Below, piece by piece: positions 34,500 to 42,621 of a stretch of DNA of 64,000 nt. The notes beneath the pieces were generated by a model. It was not told the DNA's origin. It saw only the letters and a list, made by a program, of their open reading frames with translations, and ran no database searches. The DNA is from JAYFRL01 sp034925905 (GTDB taxonomy: Bacteria > Bacillota > Clostridia > Lachnospirales > Anaerotignaceae), in NCBI GenBank assembly GCA_034925905.1, contig JAYFRL010000017.1, positions 1 to 64,000 of the forward strand, written 5' to 3'. Positions within the stretch are counted from its first letter, which is position 1. Each line of letters begins with the position of its first letter. The translations under genes and the position numbers were made by a program.

Positions 34500-35495
34500 A
34501 TGACGAGAATTGATTTTAGAAAAAATAAGGTGTTAATGTTGGTGTTAGCGCTGCTTATGTCAATTGCGCTTTTAAGCGGATGTGGTACAAAGAAAGAAGA
34601 AGCAGCGCCAGCTACTTCTAAAGAGGCAAGCGGTACAGAAGAAAAAACAAGCGAAGCGGAAGAAAGTGAATATAACAATTCATATTCCGAAGGCGGGGTT
34701 CCAAGCGCAAAGCTTACCGAACTCAGAGAAAAAGGAACTTTAATAGCAGGTTCTTCGGGAGACGCTCCGTTTGCTTATATTGATCAGGCAACAGGAGAAT
34801 TTTCAGGAGTAGACGCTGAAATAATAAAAGAAGTTGCAAAGAGACTTGGAATCGAAAAGGTTGAAATGGCGCTCATTCCTTTCTCAGAGCTCATTTTAAA
34901 TCTTAACTCTGACAACATTGATATTATTACAGACTGTATGTACATAAGGCAAGACCGTGCCAAGAAGGTATATTTTGGCGAGATATGGTATACACAGGGC
35001 GGCGGATTGTTAGTTTCCCAAGACAGCGGTATCAGCAGCATAGAAGATTTTGATCCAAGCTCATCTATAATTGGATACACACCGGGAACCGTATGGCAGA
35101 CGTTAGTTGACGGATGGCAGGCAGAAGGGCTTATAAAAGAATCCCGTGCGACAGGAGACCAGTCAGAATCAATCGTAGCACTTCAGAATGGTAAAATAGA
35201 CGGTTTCTTAACAGACTCAACCGTTCTTGAAAACCTTTTTGCAAATTTCCCTGATACGGTAGATGGTTTAAAAATGGCTGAAAACTATGAGGATACCGCA
35301 GATGCAATCGGAAGGATTGCAGCGGCTGTTAATTTCGATGATATAGCATTCATGAAAGAAGTTGACACTGTTGTTGCCGAGCTTAGAGAAGAAGGCTTTA
35401 TCGCTAAAGTGTTTGAAGACTATAAGTTGAACCCGGATCTTCATATGATTACAAATGACGAGCGCACTCATGATGTAAACACAAGAACAGAGTAA
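34500..35495 (+). CDS. polar amino acid ABC transporter, substrate-binding lipoprotein
   Basis: A 331-residue extracellular binding protein. A lipoprotein signal peptide ends in LLSGC with the lipidated Cys at residue 28, followed by an acidic linker. The mature part is a bacterial extracellular solute-binding family 3 domain (LREKGTLIAGSSGDAPFAY, a GEFSGVDAEIIKEVAKRLG helix, and an IITDCMYIRQDRAKKVYFG block). It is the first gene of an operon with the ATPase and permease. The ligand is probably the amino compound used by the downstream enzymes. Confidence 0.92.
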   Translation: MTRIDFRKNKVLMLVLALLMSIALLSGCGTKKEEAAPATSKEASGTEEKTSEAEESEYNNSYSEGGVPSAKLTELREKGTLIAGSSGDAPFAYIDQATGEFSGVDAEIIKEVAKRLGIEKVEMALIPFSELILNLNSDNIDIITDCMYIRQDRAKKVYFGEIWYTQGGGLLVSQDSGISSIEDFDPSSSIIGYTPGTVWQTLVDGWQAEGLIKESRATGDQSESIVALQNGKIDGFLTDSTVLENLFANFPDTVDGLKMAENYEDTADAIGRIAAAVNFDDIAFMKEVDTVVAELREEGFIAKVFEDYKLNPDLHMITNDERTHDVNTRTE

Positions 35496-35616
35496 TTAAT
35501 AAAACCGTATTCAACTGATATTATGTGCTGCAGGTACCATATTCATGAATACCTGCAGTATTTAATTTAAAGCTTATTTTCAGGCTAAATCTATAAAGTG
35601 GAAGAAGGTGACTATA

Positions 35617-36351
35617 ATGCCGCTTTTGAAAGTTAAAGAATTACAAAAAAAATTTGGGGATCTTGAAGTGTTAAAAAATATAAACATTTCCATTGAGGAA
35701 AGAGAAGTTCTTGTTATTATAGGGCCTTCCGGTTCAGGGAAAAGCACATTTTTAAGATGCCTTAACCTGCTTGAGACTCCCACGGGAGGGGAAATTATTT
35801 ATAACGGCGAAAATATTTTAAAACCAAAATTTAATGTAAGACAATATAGGCAAAGAGTAGGTATGGTTTTTCAGCGGTTTAATTTATTTCCTTTTATGAC
35901 TGTGCTTGATAATGTCACATATTCTCCTATTCACATTTTGAAAAAGAACAAAGCGGAAGTTCAGGAAAAATCTATGGAGCTTTTGAAAAAGGTCGGTCTT
36001 TTAGACAAAGCGAAGGTATTCCCTGAAACATTATCCGGAGGACAGCAGCAAAGGGTTGCCATAGCTCGGGCTTTGGCCATGGAGCCTAAAATCATGTTGT
36101 TTGACGAGCCTACTTCTGCGCTTGACCCGGAATTGGTAGGCGATGTTTTAAATGTAATGAGAGAATTGGCAAACGAAGGCATGACCATGGCTGTTGTCAC
36201 TCATGAGATGGGCTTTGCAAAAGAAGTTGCGGACAGGGCTATTTTTATGGACGGGGGTTATATTGTTGAAGAAAGCCCGCCTGCGGAAATGTTTACAAAT
36301 CCAAAGAATGAAAGAACAAAAGCGTTTTTATCAAGAGTATTAAACAAATAA
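35617..36351 (+). CDS. amino acid ABC transporter ATP-binding protein
   Basis: A 244-residue ATPase of the polar amino acid uptake family. Walker A GPSGSGKST, signature LSGGQQQR and Walker B IMLFDEPTSALDP are all intact, as is the switch His in VVTHEMGF. ATG 35617 is chosen over GTG 35608, which is part of the AAGGTGA ribosome site. It powers import through the adjacent permease. Confidence 0.95.
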   Translation: MPLLKVKELQKKFGDLEVLKNINISIEEREVLVIIGPSGSGKSTFLRCLNLLETPTGGEIIYNGENILKPKFNVRQYRQRVGMVFQRFNLFPFMTVLDNVTYSPIHILKKNKAEVQEKSMELLKKVGLLDKAKVFPETLSGGQQQRVAIARALAMEPKIMLFDEPTSALDPELVGDVLNVMRELANEGMTMAVVTHEMGFAKEVADRAIFMDGGYIVEESPPAEMFTNPKNERTKAFLSRVLNK

Positions 36352-36370
36352 CAATTGGGAGGTGAAGTCG

Positions 36371-37087
36371 ATGAAAGTGTTACAAAACTTGAATTTTTCT
36401 AAAGCTGTTTCGGAATTGCTTCCAAAATTGTTAGGGAATGCTTTAAGCATTGTTATTATAGCAACCTTAGTGGGCTTCTTCTTTGCTATTATTTTTGGGT
36501 TTATCCTTGCGCTTGGCAGGGTTTCAAGAAACAAAACTCTTAATCATATAATAATAGTTTTTCAGGAGATCATTAGAGGAACGCCTCTTTTGGTTCAGAG
36601 GGTATATATTTATTATGTAATTCCTTTAGTTATAGAAATTATAGCCGGAATTATGGGGATAGATAATTTTTCCCTTAAAATAGGTTCTACCATGGCGGGA
36701 ATCATAGGTCTTACGATTAATTATGGAACATATATATCAGAAGTTATACGTTCGGCTATTATTGCGATAGACCATGGGCAAATGGAAGCGGCTCTGGCCT
36801 TGGGATTTTCTAATTTCCAGGCAATGTTTAGGATAATAATTCCACAGGCTTTCAGAAACTCAATACCCGTATTCGGGAATTATCTTGTAATGATGGTCAA
36901 GGATACTTCTTTAATGGCTTACATTACCGCACAGGAATTTTTGATGACAACAAAAGCATACACTGCCCAAACATTTTTAACAATAGAATCATATACGATT
37001 TTGGCTGGGGTATATTTGATTATTTGTATTCCGTTAGCTTTTATTATTAAATATTTAGAAAGAAGATTAAAAAGAGGCAGGATTTAA
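36371..37087 (+). CDS. amino acid ABC transporter permease
   Basis: A 238-residue membrane protein of the HisM/GlnP type with about five membrane segments. The cytoplasmic coupling loop EAALALGFSNFQAMFRIIIPQA contains the EAA motif that docks to the ATPase. ATG 36371 follows GGGAGGTGA by 5 nt, so GTG 36362 is rejected as start. Only one permease gene is present, so it likely forms a homodimer. Confidence 0.93.
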   Translation: MKVLQNLNFSKAVSELLPKLLGNALSIVIIATLVGFFFAIIFGFILALGRVSRNKTLNHIIIVFQEIIRGTPLLVQRVYIYYVIPLVIEIIAGIMGIDNFSLKIGSTMAGIIGLTINYGTYISEVIRSAIIAIDHGQMEAALALGFSNFQAMFRIIIPQAFRNSIPVFGNYLVMMVKDTSLMAYITAQEFLMTTKAYTAQTFLTIESYTILAGVYLIICIPLAFIIKYLERRLKRGRI

Positions 37088-37129
37088 TTCCTTTATTATG
37101 CCTTCTTTTAATGCAGGAGGAATCCGATT

Positions 37130-37741
37130 ATGAAAAATTATATAGTTACCATAAGCAGGGAATTTGGATGTAATGCGCGTGAAATAGGACGCACCCTTGC
37201 CAGCAGGCTGGGGGTTCCGTTTTATGATAAGGATCTCGTTGATTTAACGGCTAGGAAGGCGGGTATAAATTTAGAGATAGTTAAAGAATCTGATGAAGTT
37301 ATAAATAATCAAAACCGTTTGTTTTCTGAATTTATATATGGTTCTTCAAGTTCTTTTTATTCAGAAAAGGCGATTGAGGCTCAGGCTTTTGTTATAAGAG
37401 ATATAGCTAACAAAAGGAAGAGCTGTGTAATGTTTGGACGCTGTGCGGATTACATTTTAAGAGAACATTCCAATGTCATTAATTTCTTTTTATACGCACC
37501 TCTTGAAAAAAGGATTGAACATATAGCTAGCACCTATGAATTGTCAGAAAAAAACGCAGAGAAAATGGTAAAACGCATTGATAACCAGCGCCATAATTAT
37601 TATAAGTATGTAACAGGCAGAAACCGCGGGGACAGATCGGGCAAGCATGTTATGTTTGACGTCAGCGCTTATGGCGTAAAAGGCAGCGTTGATTTGATGT
37701 ACGAAGCTATCCATATTATGTTTGCGGAAGATGACAAATAA
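37130..37741 (+). CDS. cytidylate-kinase-like family protein
   Basis: A 203-residue P-loop-superfamily protein. The start ISREFGCNAREIGRTLASRLG with YDKDLVDL is typical of the cytidylate-kinase-like family that is frequent in Clostridia. The usual GxxGxGKS loop is altered to an SREFGCNAREIG form, as in the family. Physiological substrate is unknown. It is inserted between transport and aminotransferase genes with 42- and 15-bp gaps, so it is co-transcribed with them. Confidence 0.8.
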   Translation: MKNYIVTISREFGCNAREIGRTLASRLGVPFYDKDLVDLTARKAGINLEIVKESDEVINNQNRLFSEFIYGSSSSFYSEKAIEAQAFVIRDIANKRKSCVMFGRCADYILREHSNVINFFLYAPLEKRIEHIASTYELSEKNAEKMVKRIDNQRHNYYKYVTGRNRGDRSGKHVMFDVSAYGVKGSVDLMYEAIHIMFAEDDK

Positions 37742-37756
37742 AAAGGAGGATATATT

Positions 37757-39112
37757 ATGCTTAAATATGCTTTGCCAAAAATATCAACAGATAAGCTTCC
37801 GGGCCCAAAAGCCGCCGAAATTATCAAACGTAGGGAAAACATAGTTCCAAATTCGATTCGCTGCATCTATCCCTGTGTTATAAAGAGGGCCGAAGGCGCT
37901 ATGATAGAAGACGTGGATGGAAATATTTTTTTGGATTGGGTAGGAGGCGTAGGCGTTCTTAACGTAGGGCACGCACATCCTCAGTTGGCTGCCGCTGTAA
38001 GCGAACAGGCAAATAAATATTTCCACTGTATGTTTAATATTGTAACGCATGAAGGATATATCGAATTGGCGGAAAAGCTTGCGAAGCTTACACCGGTTAA
38101 AGGCGGATCAAAAAAAGTTATGTTTGCAAACAGCGGAGCCGAAGCTGACGAAAACGCTGTTAAAATAGCAAAGGGCTATACAAAGCGCCCTAATATCATT
38201 GTTTTTTCAGGAGCTTTCCACGGTAGGACAATGCTTACTATGACGATGACCTCAAAAAAGGCTTATTCGGTTGGGATGGGACCCTTCCCCGACGGGGTTT
38301 ACCGTGCGGAATACCCTTATTTATACCGCAAGCCAAGCGGCATGACGGATGAAGACGCCATTGATTATTACATAAACAGCTTAAAAATGGTGTTTGAAAA
38401 CGCATCGCCGGCCGAATATGTTGCAGCCATTGTTTTAGAGCCTTTGCAGGGCGAAGGCGGATTTATACCGGCGCCTATTGAATGGGTTAAGGCTGTACGC
38501 AAAATCTGTGATGAAAAAGGCATACTTTTGGTTGCGGATGAGGTTCAGTCCGGGTTTGGGCGCACAGGCAAGCTTTTTGCATCTGAATATTGGGCCGAGG
38601 CAGGCTGCGCTCCGGATATTATAACGGCGGCAAAATCCATTGCCGGCGGGATTCCCTTAAGTGCGGTTATCGCAAGGACAGAGGTTATGGACGGGGCGCC
38701 GGTGGGAACATTAGGAGGCACCTTCGGCGGGAACGCTTTGGCCTGCGCCGCAGGCTTAAAGGTTTTGGAAGTTATAGAAAACGAAGGGCTTGTTAAGCGT
38801 TCAACCGAAATAGGCGAAAAATGTTTTAAGGTCTTTAATTTATGGAAAGACAAATATGAGGTTGTTGGAGACGTGCGTGGCTTAGGCGCAATGCTTGGCA
38901 TTGAATTTGTCAAGGATAAAGCTTCAAAGGAGCCTTATCCCGAAATGGTAAGTAAATTGGTTCAAATTTGTGCAAGCCATGGATTGATAATAGAAAATGC
39001 CGGAATATATGGAAATGTTGTAAGATTCCTTGCTCCGCTTGTTATAACTGGCGAACAACTGGACGCAGGCTTTGAAATACTTGAAAACGCTATAAAAGAA
39101 TGCATAAAATAG
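37757..39112 (+). CDS. class-III aminotransferase (4-aminobutyrate type)
   Basis: A 451-residue PLP aminotransferase similar to GabT. Landmarks are DWVGGVGVLNVGHAHP, NSGAEADENAVKIAK, FSGAFHGRT, LVADEVQSGFGRTG with the PLP-binding Asp, and AAKSIAGG with the Schiff-base Lys. It would convert an omega-amino acid to its semialdehyde. The next gene encodes an alcohol dehydrogenase that could reduce that semialdehyde. It differs clearly from the other aminotransferase at 31516-32841, so the locus handles either two substrates or two steps. Confidence 0.88.
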   Translation: MLKYALPKISTDKLPGPKAAEIIKRRENIVPNSIRCIYPCVIKRAEGAMIEDVDGNIFLDWVGGVGVLNVGHAHPQLAAAVSEQANKYFHCMFNIVTHEGYIELAEKLAKLTPVKGGSKKVMFANSGAEADENAVKIAKGYTKRPNIIVFSGAFHGRTMLTMTMTSKKAYSVGMGPFPDGVYRAEYPYLYRKPSGMTDEDAIDYYINSLKMVFENASPAEYVAAIVLEPLQGEGGFIPAPIEWVKAVRKICDEKGILLVADEVQSGFGRTGKLFASEYWAEAGCAPDIITAAKSIAGGIPLSAVIARTEVMDGAPVGTLGGTFGGNALACAAGLKVLEVIENEGLVKRSTEIGEKCFKVFNLWKDKYEVVGDVRGLGAMLGIEFVKDKASKEPYPEMVSKLVQICASHGLIIENAGIYGNVVRFLAPLVITGEQLDAGFEILENAIKECIK

Positions 39113-39127
39113 GAAGGTGAAGCTAAA

Positions 39128-40279
39128 ATGGCATATAAATTTTCAGTGGCCGGGCAAGCTGTAATTGGTTCAAATGCTTTAAAATTAAGCGAAACAGCTA
39201 TGAAAAGGCTGGGTAAAAAAGCACTTATTGTTACGGGGAAGATAGTGACAAAGACCGGTCTGGTAAAGATACTTACGGGTTGTCTTGATGGCTGGGGAAT
39301 AAAATACGAAGTGTTTAATGATATTATCGGAGAGCCGAACGATAAAATGATTGAGGCCGGAGTAAAAATATATAAAGATACCTGCTGTGACTTTGTTATC
39401 GGAATAGGCGGAGGGAGTCCGCTTGACAGCGCAAAAGCAATTTCTGCCATGACTGTGCTTGAGGGTAAAATTTCGGATTATTTAGGTAAAGAGCTGGTTG
39501 GAGACTTTCCTCCTATTGCCCTTATACCCACAACGGCAGGAACAGGCTCTGAAACAACTAAAATCTCCGTTATAACGGATTCTGAAAAAGAGATAAAGAT
39601 GCTTTTGCTGGGTGATTCCATTTTACCTGACCTTGCAATTGTGGACCCTGAATTTACAAAAACTTCGCCCAAGAGTATTACAGCCGCAACGGGCATGGAT
39701 GCTTTAACCCATGCTGTGGAATCATATATAGCAAAGGGTGCGAATCCGATAACCGATATGTTTGCTCTTTCAGCAATTAAGCGTATTTTTAAATACCTGC
39801 CTATAGCTTACAAAAACGGAAACGACAATAAAGCAAGGGAAGAAATGTCCATGGCTGCTTTTGAAGCAGGGATATGCATCAATAACGCCTCAACCACGTT
39901 GGTTCACGGTATGAGCAGGCCTATAGGAGCTTTGTTTCATGTTCCTCATGGGATTTCAAACGCCATGCTTATAAACGAATGTATGAAATATGTATTTGAC
40001 GGCTGCTATGTTAAATTTGCGGATATTGCAAGAGCTATGGGCGCAGCCGACGAAGGCGCAAGCGACGAGGAAGCTGCCGGGATTTTTTTAAAGGAGCTTG
40101 ATGATATCTGCAAGAAATGTGAAATACCTACATTGGCCGAATATGGAATAGACAAAAAAGAGTTTGATGCTGCCATAGAAAAAATGTCAAAAGACGCTAT
40201 GGACAGCGGAAGCCCGTCTAAAGTTATCAGAGAGGTAACCAGGGAAGATTTGGTTATAATTTATAACAAATTGTGGTGA
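39128..40279 (+). CDS. iron-containing alcohol dehydrogenase
   Basis: A 383-residue group III dehydrogenase reducing an aldehyde with NAD(P)H. The nucleotide site GIGGGSPLDSAKA, the TTAGTGSE motif, and the metal region (TGMDALTHAVESY, LVHGMSRPIGALFHVPHGISNAML) with Asp and His ligands are in place. It is the last gene of the operon and is followed by a strong terminator. From its partners the substrate is probably a semialdehyde or sulfoacetaldehyde-like product of the aminotransferases (inference). Confidence 0.9.
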   Translation: MAYKFSVAGQAVIGSNALKLSETAMKRLGKKALIVTGKIVTKTGLVKILTGCLDGWGIKYEVFNDIIGEPNDKMIEAGVKIYKDTCCDFVIGIGGGSPLDSAKAISAMTVLEGKISDYLGKELVGDFPPIALIPTTAGTGSETTKISVITDSEKEIKMLLLGDSILPDLAIVDPEFTKTSPKSITAATGMDALTHAVESYIAKGANPITDMFALSAIKRIFKYLPIAYKNGNDNKAREEMSMAAFEAGICINNASTTLVHGMSRPIGALFHVPHGISNAMLINECMKYVFDGCYVKFADIARAMGAADEGASDEEAAGIFLKELDDICKKCEIPTLAEYGIDKKEFDAAIEKMSKDAMDSGSPSKVIREVTREDLVIIYNKLW

Positions 40280-40423
40280 AAGCACTTAATATATACTGGC
40301 GGGATTATAGCACAGGCTATGGCCTTGCCGAAGAAAATGCAAAGCTATATACATGTAACCCTTAATTTTTAAAGAAATAAAAATACCCCCTCAAATAGAA
40401 AAAAGCATAGATTATTTTACTGT

Positions 40424-40482
40424 AAAAACCCAATAAAAACAGCCCCGTCATGTGACAGGGCTGTTTTTATTGGGTTTTTTGA
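40424..40482 (+). terminator. strong intrinsic terminator
   Basis: AAAACCCAATAAAAACAGCC pairs with GGCTGTTTTTATTGGGTTTT, with further pairs around a TG loop, followed by T. It ends the ABC/ADH operon. Confidence 0.9.
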
Positions 40483-40571
40483 CAGGCAGAAGTATCTCCG
40501 GCTTAAATATAAGCCTTGGCTACGCGGGAAACAGAAGCATAAGCCTGGATATATAAAATTCAAAATAGTTA

Positions 40572-40619
40572 TTGACATATGCTCATAATGGGATTAATAT
40601 AGTTATAAGCATATGCTAA
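40572..40619 (+). promoter_or_regulatory. promoter with putative DUF134 operator (site 1)
   Basis: TTGACA (40572-40577) and TAATAT (40595-40600) are 17 nt apart, with TATGCTCATAATG in the spacer. A second element, AGCATATGCT (40608-40617, a perfect palindrome), lies just downstream of the -10 box. The same layout recurs at 40988 and 46087. Confidence 0.7.
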
Positions 40620-40667
40620 TAACTAATTTAATTATCAGAAGAAATCTTTTGGAAGGAGGTGAAAACT

Positions 40668-40928
40668 ATGCCAAGAGGAGACGGAACAGGCCCCAGAGGA
40701 TTGGGATTTGCCGGAATGGGACGAGGAGTTGGCTGCTGTACAGGATTTTACGCAAACAAATATGCGTCCGCAGACGGTTTTGGATATGGTTTTGGAAAAG
40801 GATACGGCCTTTTAAGAGACCAAGGTTTTGATGAAAAAGAACTTTTAGAAAACCAGGCCGAGTTTTTGGAAAACCGGCTGAAGCTTGTTAAAAGTCGCCT
40901 TTTAACCTTAAAAAAGGACGAAGAGTGA
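40668..40928 (+). CDS. DUF5320-like small Gly-rich protein
   Basis: An 86-residue protein starting MPRGDGTGPRGLGFAGMGRG, then CC and a Tyr/Gly-rich stretch, then a C-terminal coiled coil (LLENQAEFLENRLKLV). The N-terminal pattern matches small DUF5320-type proteins that often sit beside NifX/Mrp genes in anaerobes. ATG 40668 is chosen since AAGGAGGTG lies 8 nt upstream. It stands between two terminators, under its own operator-bearing promoter. Function unknown. Confidence 0.8.
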   Translation: MPRGDGTGPRGLGFAGMGRGVGCCTGFYANKYASADGFGYGFGKGYGLLRDQGFDEKELLENQAEFLENRLKLVKSRLLTLKKDEE

Positions 40929-40983
40929 CATTAACCGGCAATCAAAAAAGGCAGATTTATCTGCCTTTTTTGATTGTCGGTTA
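40929..40983 (+). terminator. long intrinsic terminator
   Basis: TTAACCGGCAATCAAAAAAG and following bases pair with the mirrored CTTTTTTGATTGTCGGTTAA over a short TTTA loop. The stem exceeds 20 pairs. Confidence 0.85.
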
Positions 40984-40987
40984 ATTA

Positions 40988-41016
40988 TTGACATATGCCA
41001 ATAATGCTTATATAAT
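40988..41016 (+). promoter_or_regulatory. promoter with putative DUF134 operator (site 2)
   Basis: TTGACA and TATAAT with a 17-nt spacer beginning TATGCCAATAATG. It lies upstream of the DUF134 gene itself, which suggests autoregulation. Confidence 0.7.
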
Positions 41017-41199
41017 CAACTGTAAATATAGCATGTGTAATATGCTTATGGGTTTATAAAAGCTGTCAATAAAAGCAAAGAGCAAACCAACCGGTTTAAG
41101 CAGAATTGATATAAAAAGAAATATTGGAATATTTATCGGGAATATATAAACTGTGTTTGGAAAATTATTTTTATAAAAAAGTATAACGGAGTTGATAAA

Positions 41200-41676
41200 A
41201 TGGCAAGACCAACCAAATGGAGAAAAATTGAAAATGTTCCGGTTATACCTTATTTCATACCTTCGGAAGAAGCTACTTCAAGCCTTCCCGAAAACATATT
41301 GAAGCTTGAGGAATTGGAAGCAATACGCCTTAAAGACCTTGAAGGGTTTGAACAGGGCGAATGTGCAAAAAAAATGGAGGTTTCACGCCCGACTTTCCAG
41401 AGGATTCTTTTATCAGCAAGGGAAAAGATTGCCGATAGCCTTGTAAACGGGAAAGTTATCCGTATAGAAGGCGGAAATTCCACCAGGAATATTTGCCCGG
41501 TTAAGTGCATGGACTGTGGTAAGGAATGGATGGAAAGCTATGAAAATATGGAAGCCATAAAAAAATTGGAATATGCGTGTCCTTCCTGCGGATCCATAAG
41601 AGTTGTATGCGGGCAAAATTGCAAAGGAAGATTTTGCAGAAGGCATTGTATGTGCCATGGAAGCGAAGAGGAATAA
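41200..41676 (+). CDS. DUF134-family DNA-binding regulator
   Basis: A 158-residue protein. The DUF134 part occupies residues about 1-100: MARPTKWRKIENVP, an ELEAIRLKDLEGFEQGECAKKM segment and a SRPTFQRILLSAREKIADSLV recognition helix related to sigma region 4. The C-terminal part has at least nine Cys (CPVKCMDCGK, CPSCG, CGQNCKGRFCRRHCMCHG), suited to a metal or Fe-S cluster, so it may sense metal or redox state. Its own promoter and two others nearby share an unusual motif. Confidence 0.85.
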   Translation: MARPTKWRKIENVPVIPYFIPSEEATSSLPENILKLEELEAIRLKDLEGFEQGECAKKMEVSRPTFQRILLSAREKIADSLVNGKVIRIEGGNSTRNICPVKCMDCGKEWMESYENMEAIKKLEYACPSCGSIRVVCGQNCKGRFCRRHCMCHGSEEE

Positions 41677-41750
41677 AAGCATTGTTTTCTTAAAGTTTTA
41701 CAGAGAGGTAAGCATAAGAAATATCATTTTATTTTGTGAGGTAAAAAAAC

Positions 41751-42443
41751 GTGAATATATCTGGACTGCAAAAAATGACACTGCTTGATTATCCTGAAAA
41801 AGTCGCTACAACAGTTTTTACGGGCGGCTGTAATTTTCGTTGCCCGTTTTGCCATAACGCTTCTTTTGTTATTAATCCAAATAATGAAGGAAACATTTCC
41901 GAGGAAGCTTTTTTTGAATTCCTTATTAAAAGGAAGGGACTTTTAGACGGGGTATGCATTTCGGGAGGAGAACCGCTCCTTCAAAAAGAAATAAGCGGAT
42001 TTATCCATAAAATTAAAAACATGGGTTTTTTGGTTAAGCTTGATACAAACGGCAGTTTTCCCGATAAGCTTAAAGAACTCCTTAAGGACGGGCTTATAGA
42101 CTATGTGGCTATGGATATAAAAAATTCACCCGCGTCCTATGCCAAAACGGCGGGCACAGGCGAAGAAATTCTTCCAAGGATAAAAGAAAGCGTGGGAATT
42201 TTGCTTAAAAGCAATATAGATTATGAATTCCGCACTACCGTTGTGAAGGATTTCCATACGAAAGAGGACTTTATTGAAATAGGGAAATTGATTAAAGGCG
42301 CAAAAAGATATTTCCTTCAATATTTTGTGGATTCGGGAGATTTGATACAGCCGGGGCTTAAAAGTGTCGAAAAATCGGAAATGGAGGCATTTGCCGACAT
42401 AGTTCGTGGCTATGTTCCGGAGGTTGGCATAAGAGGCGTATAA
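41751..42443 (+). CDS. nrdG: anaerobic ribonucleotide reductase activase
   Basis: A 230-residue radical-SAM enzyme that makes the glycyl radical in NrdD. The cluster motif CNFRCPFC (C-x3-C-x2-C) lies at about residues 27-34, the AdoMet GGEP motif at about 69-72. The N-terminal MTLLDYPEKVATTVFTGGC block is typical of the clostridial NrdG2 type. The gene for NrdD lies 178 bp downstream with its own promoter. Confidence 0.9.
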   Translation: MNISGLQKMTLLDYPEKVATTVFTGGCNFRCPFCHNASFVINPNNEGNISEEAFFEFLIKRKGLLDGVCISGGEPLLQKEISGFIHKIKNMGFLVKLDTNGSFPDKLKELLKDGLIDYVAMDIKNSPASYAKTAGTGEEILPRIKESVGILLKSNIDYEFRTTVVKDFHTKEDFIEIGKLIKGAKRYFLQYFVDSGDLIQPGLKSVEKSEMEAFADIVRGYVPEVGIRGV

Positions 42444-42495
42444 TCTACATGTTGAAATTATTCTAAAATTGAACACAATATCTTGTAAATTCTTC

Positions 42496-42524
42496 TTGAC
42501 AAAATATAACCGTAGTAATAAAAT
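42496..42524 (+). promoter_or_regulatory. promoter of nrdD
   Basis: TTGACA and TAAAAT are separated by 17 nt, about 100 nt before the start codon. No NrdR-box-like repeat was recognised. Confidence 0.65.
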
Positions 42525-42621
42525 AGGATTATTCCCGAGGTTTATGTGCTTGGGGATAAATCTAAATAGATTAAAAATAGCGTGGATTTCGCTGTTTTTT
42601 TACAATAAAGGGGGTTATATA

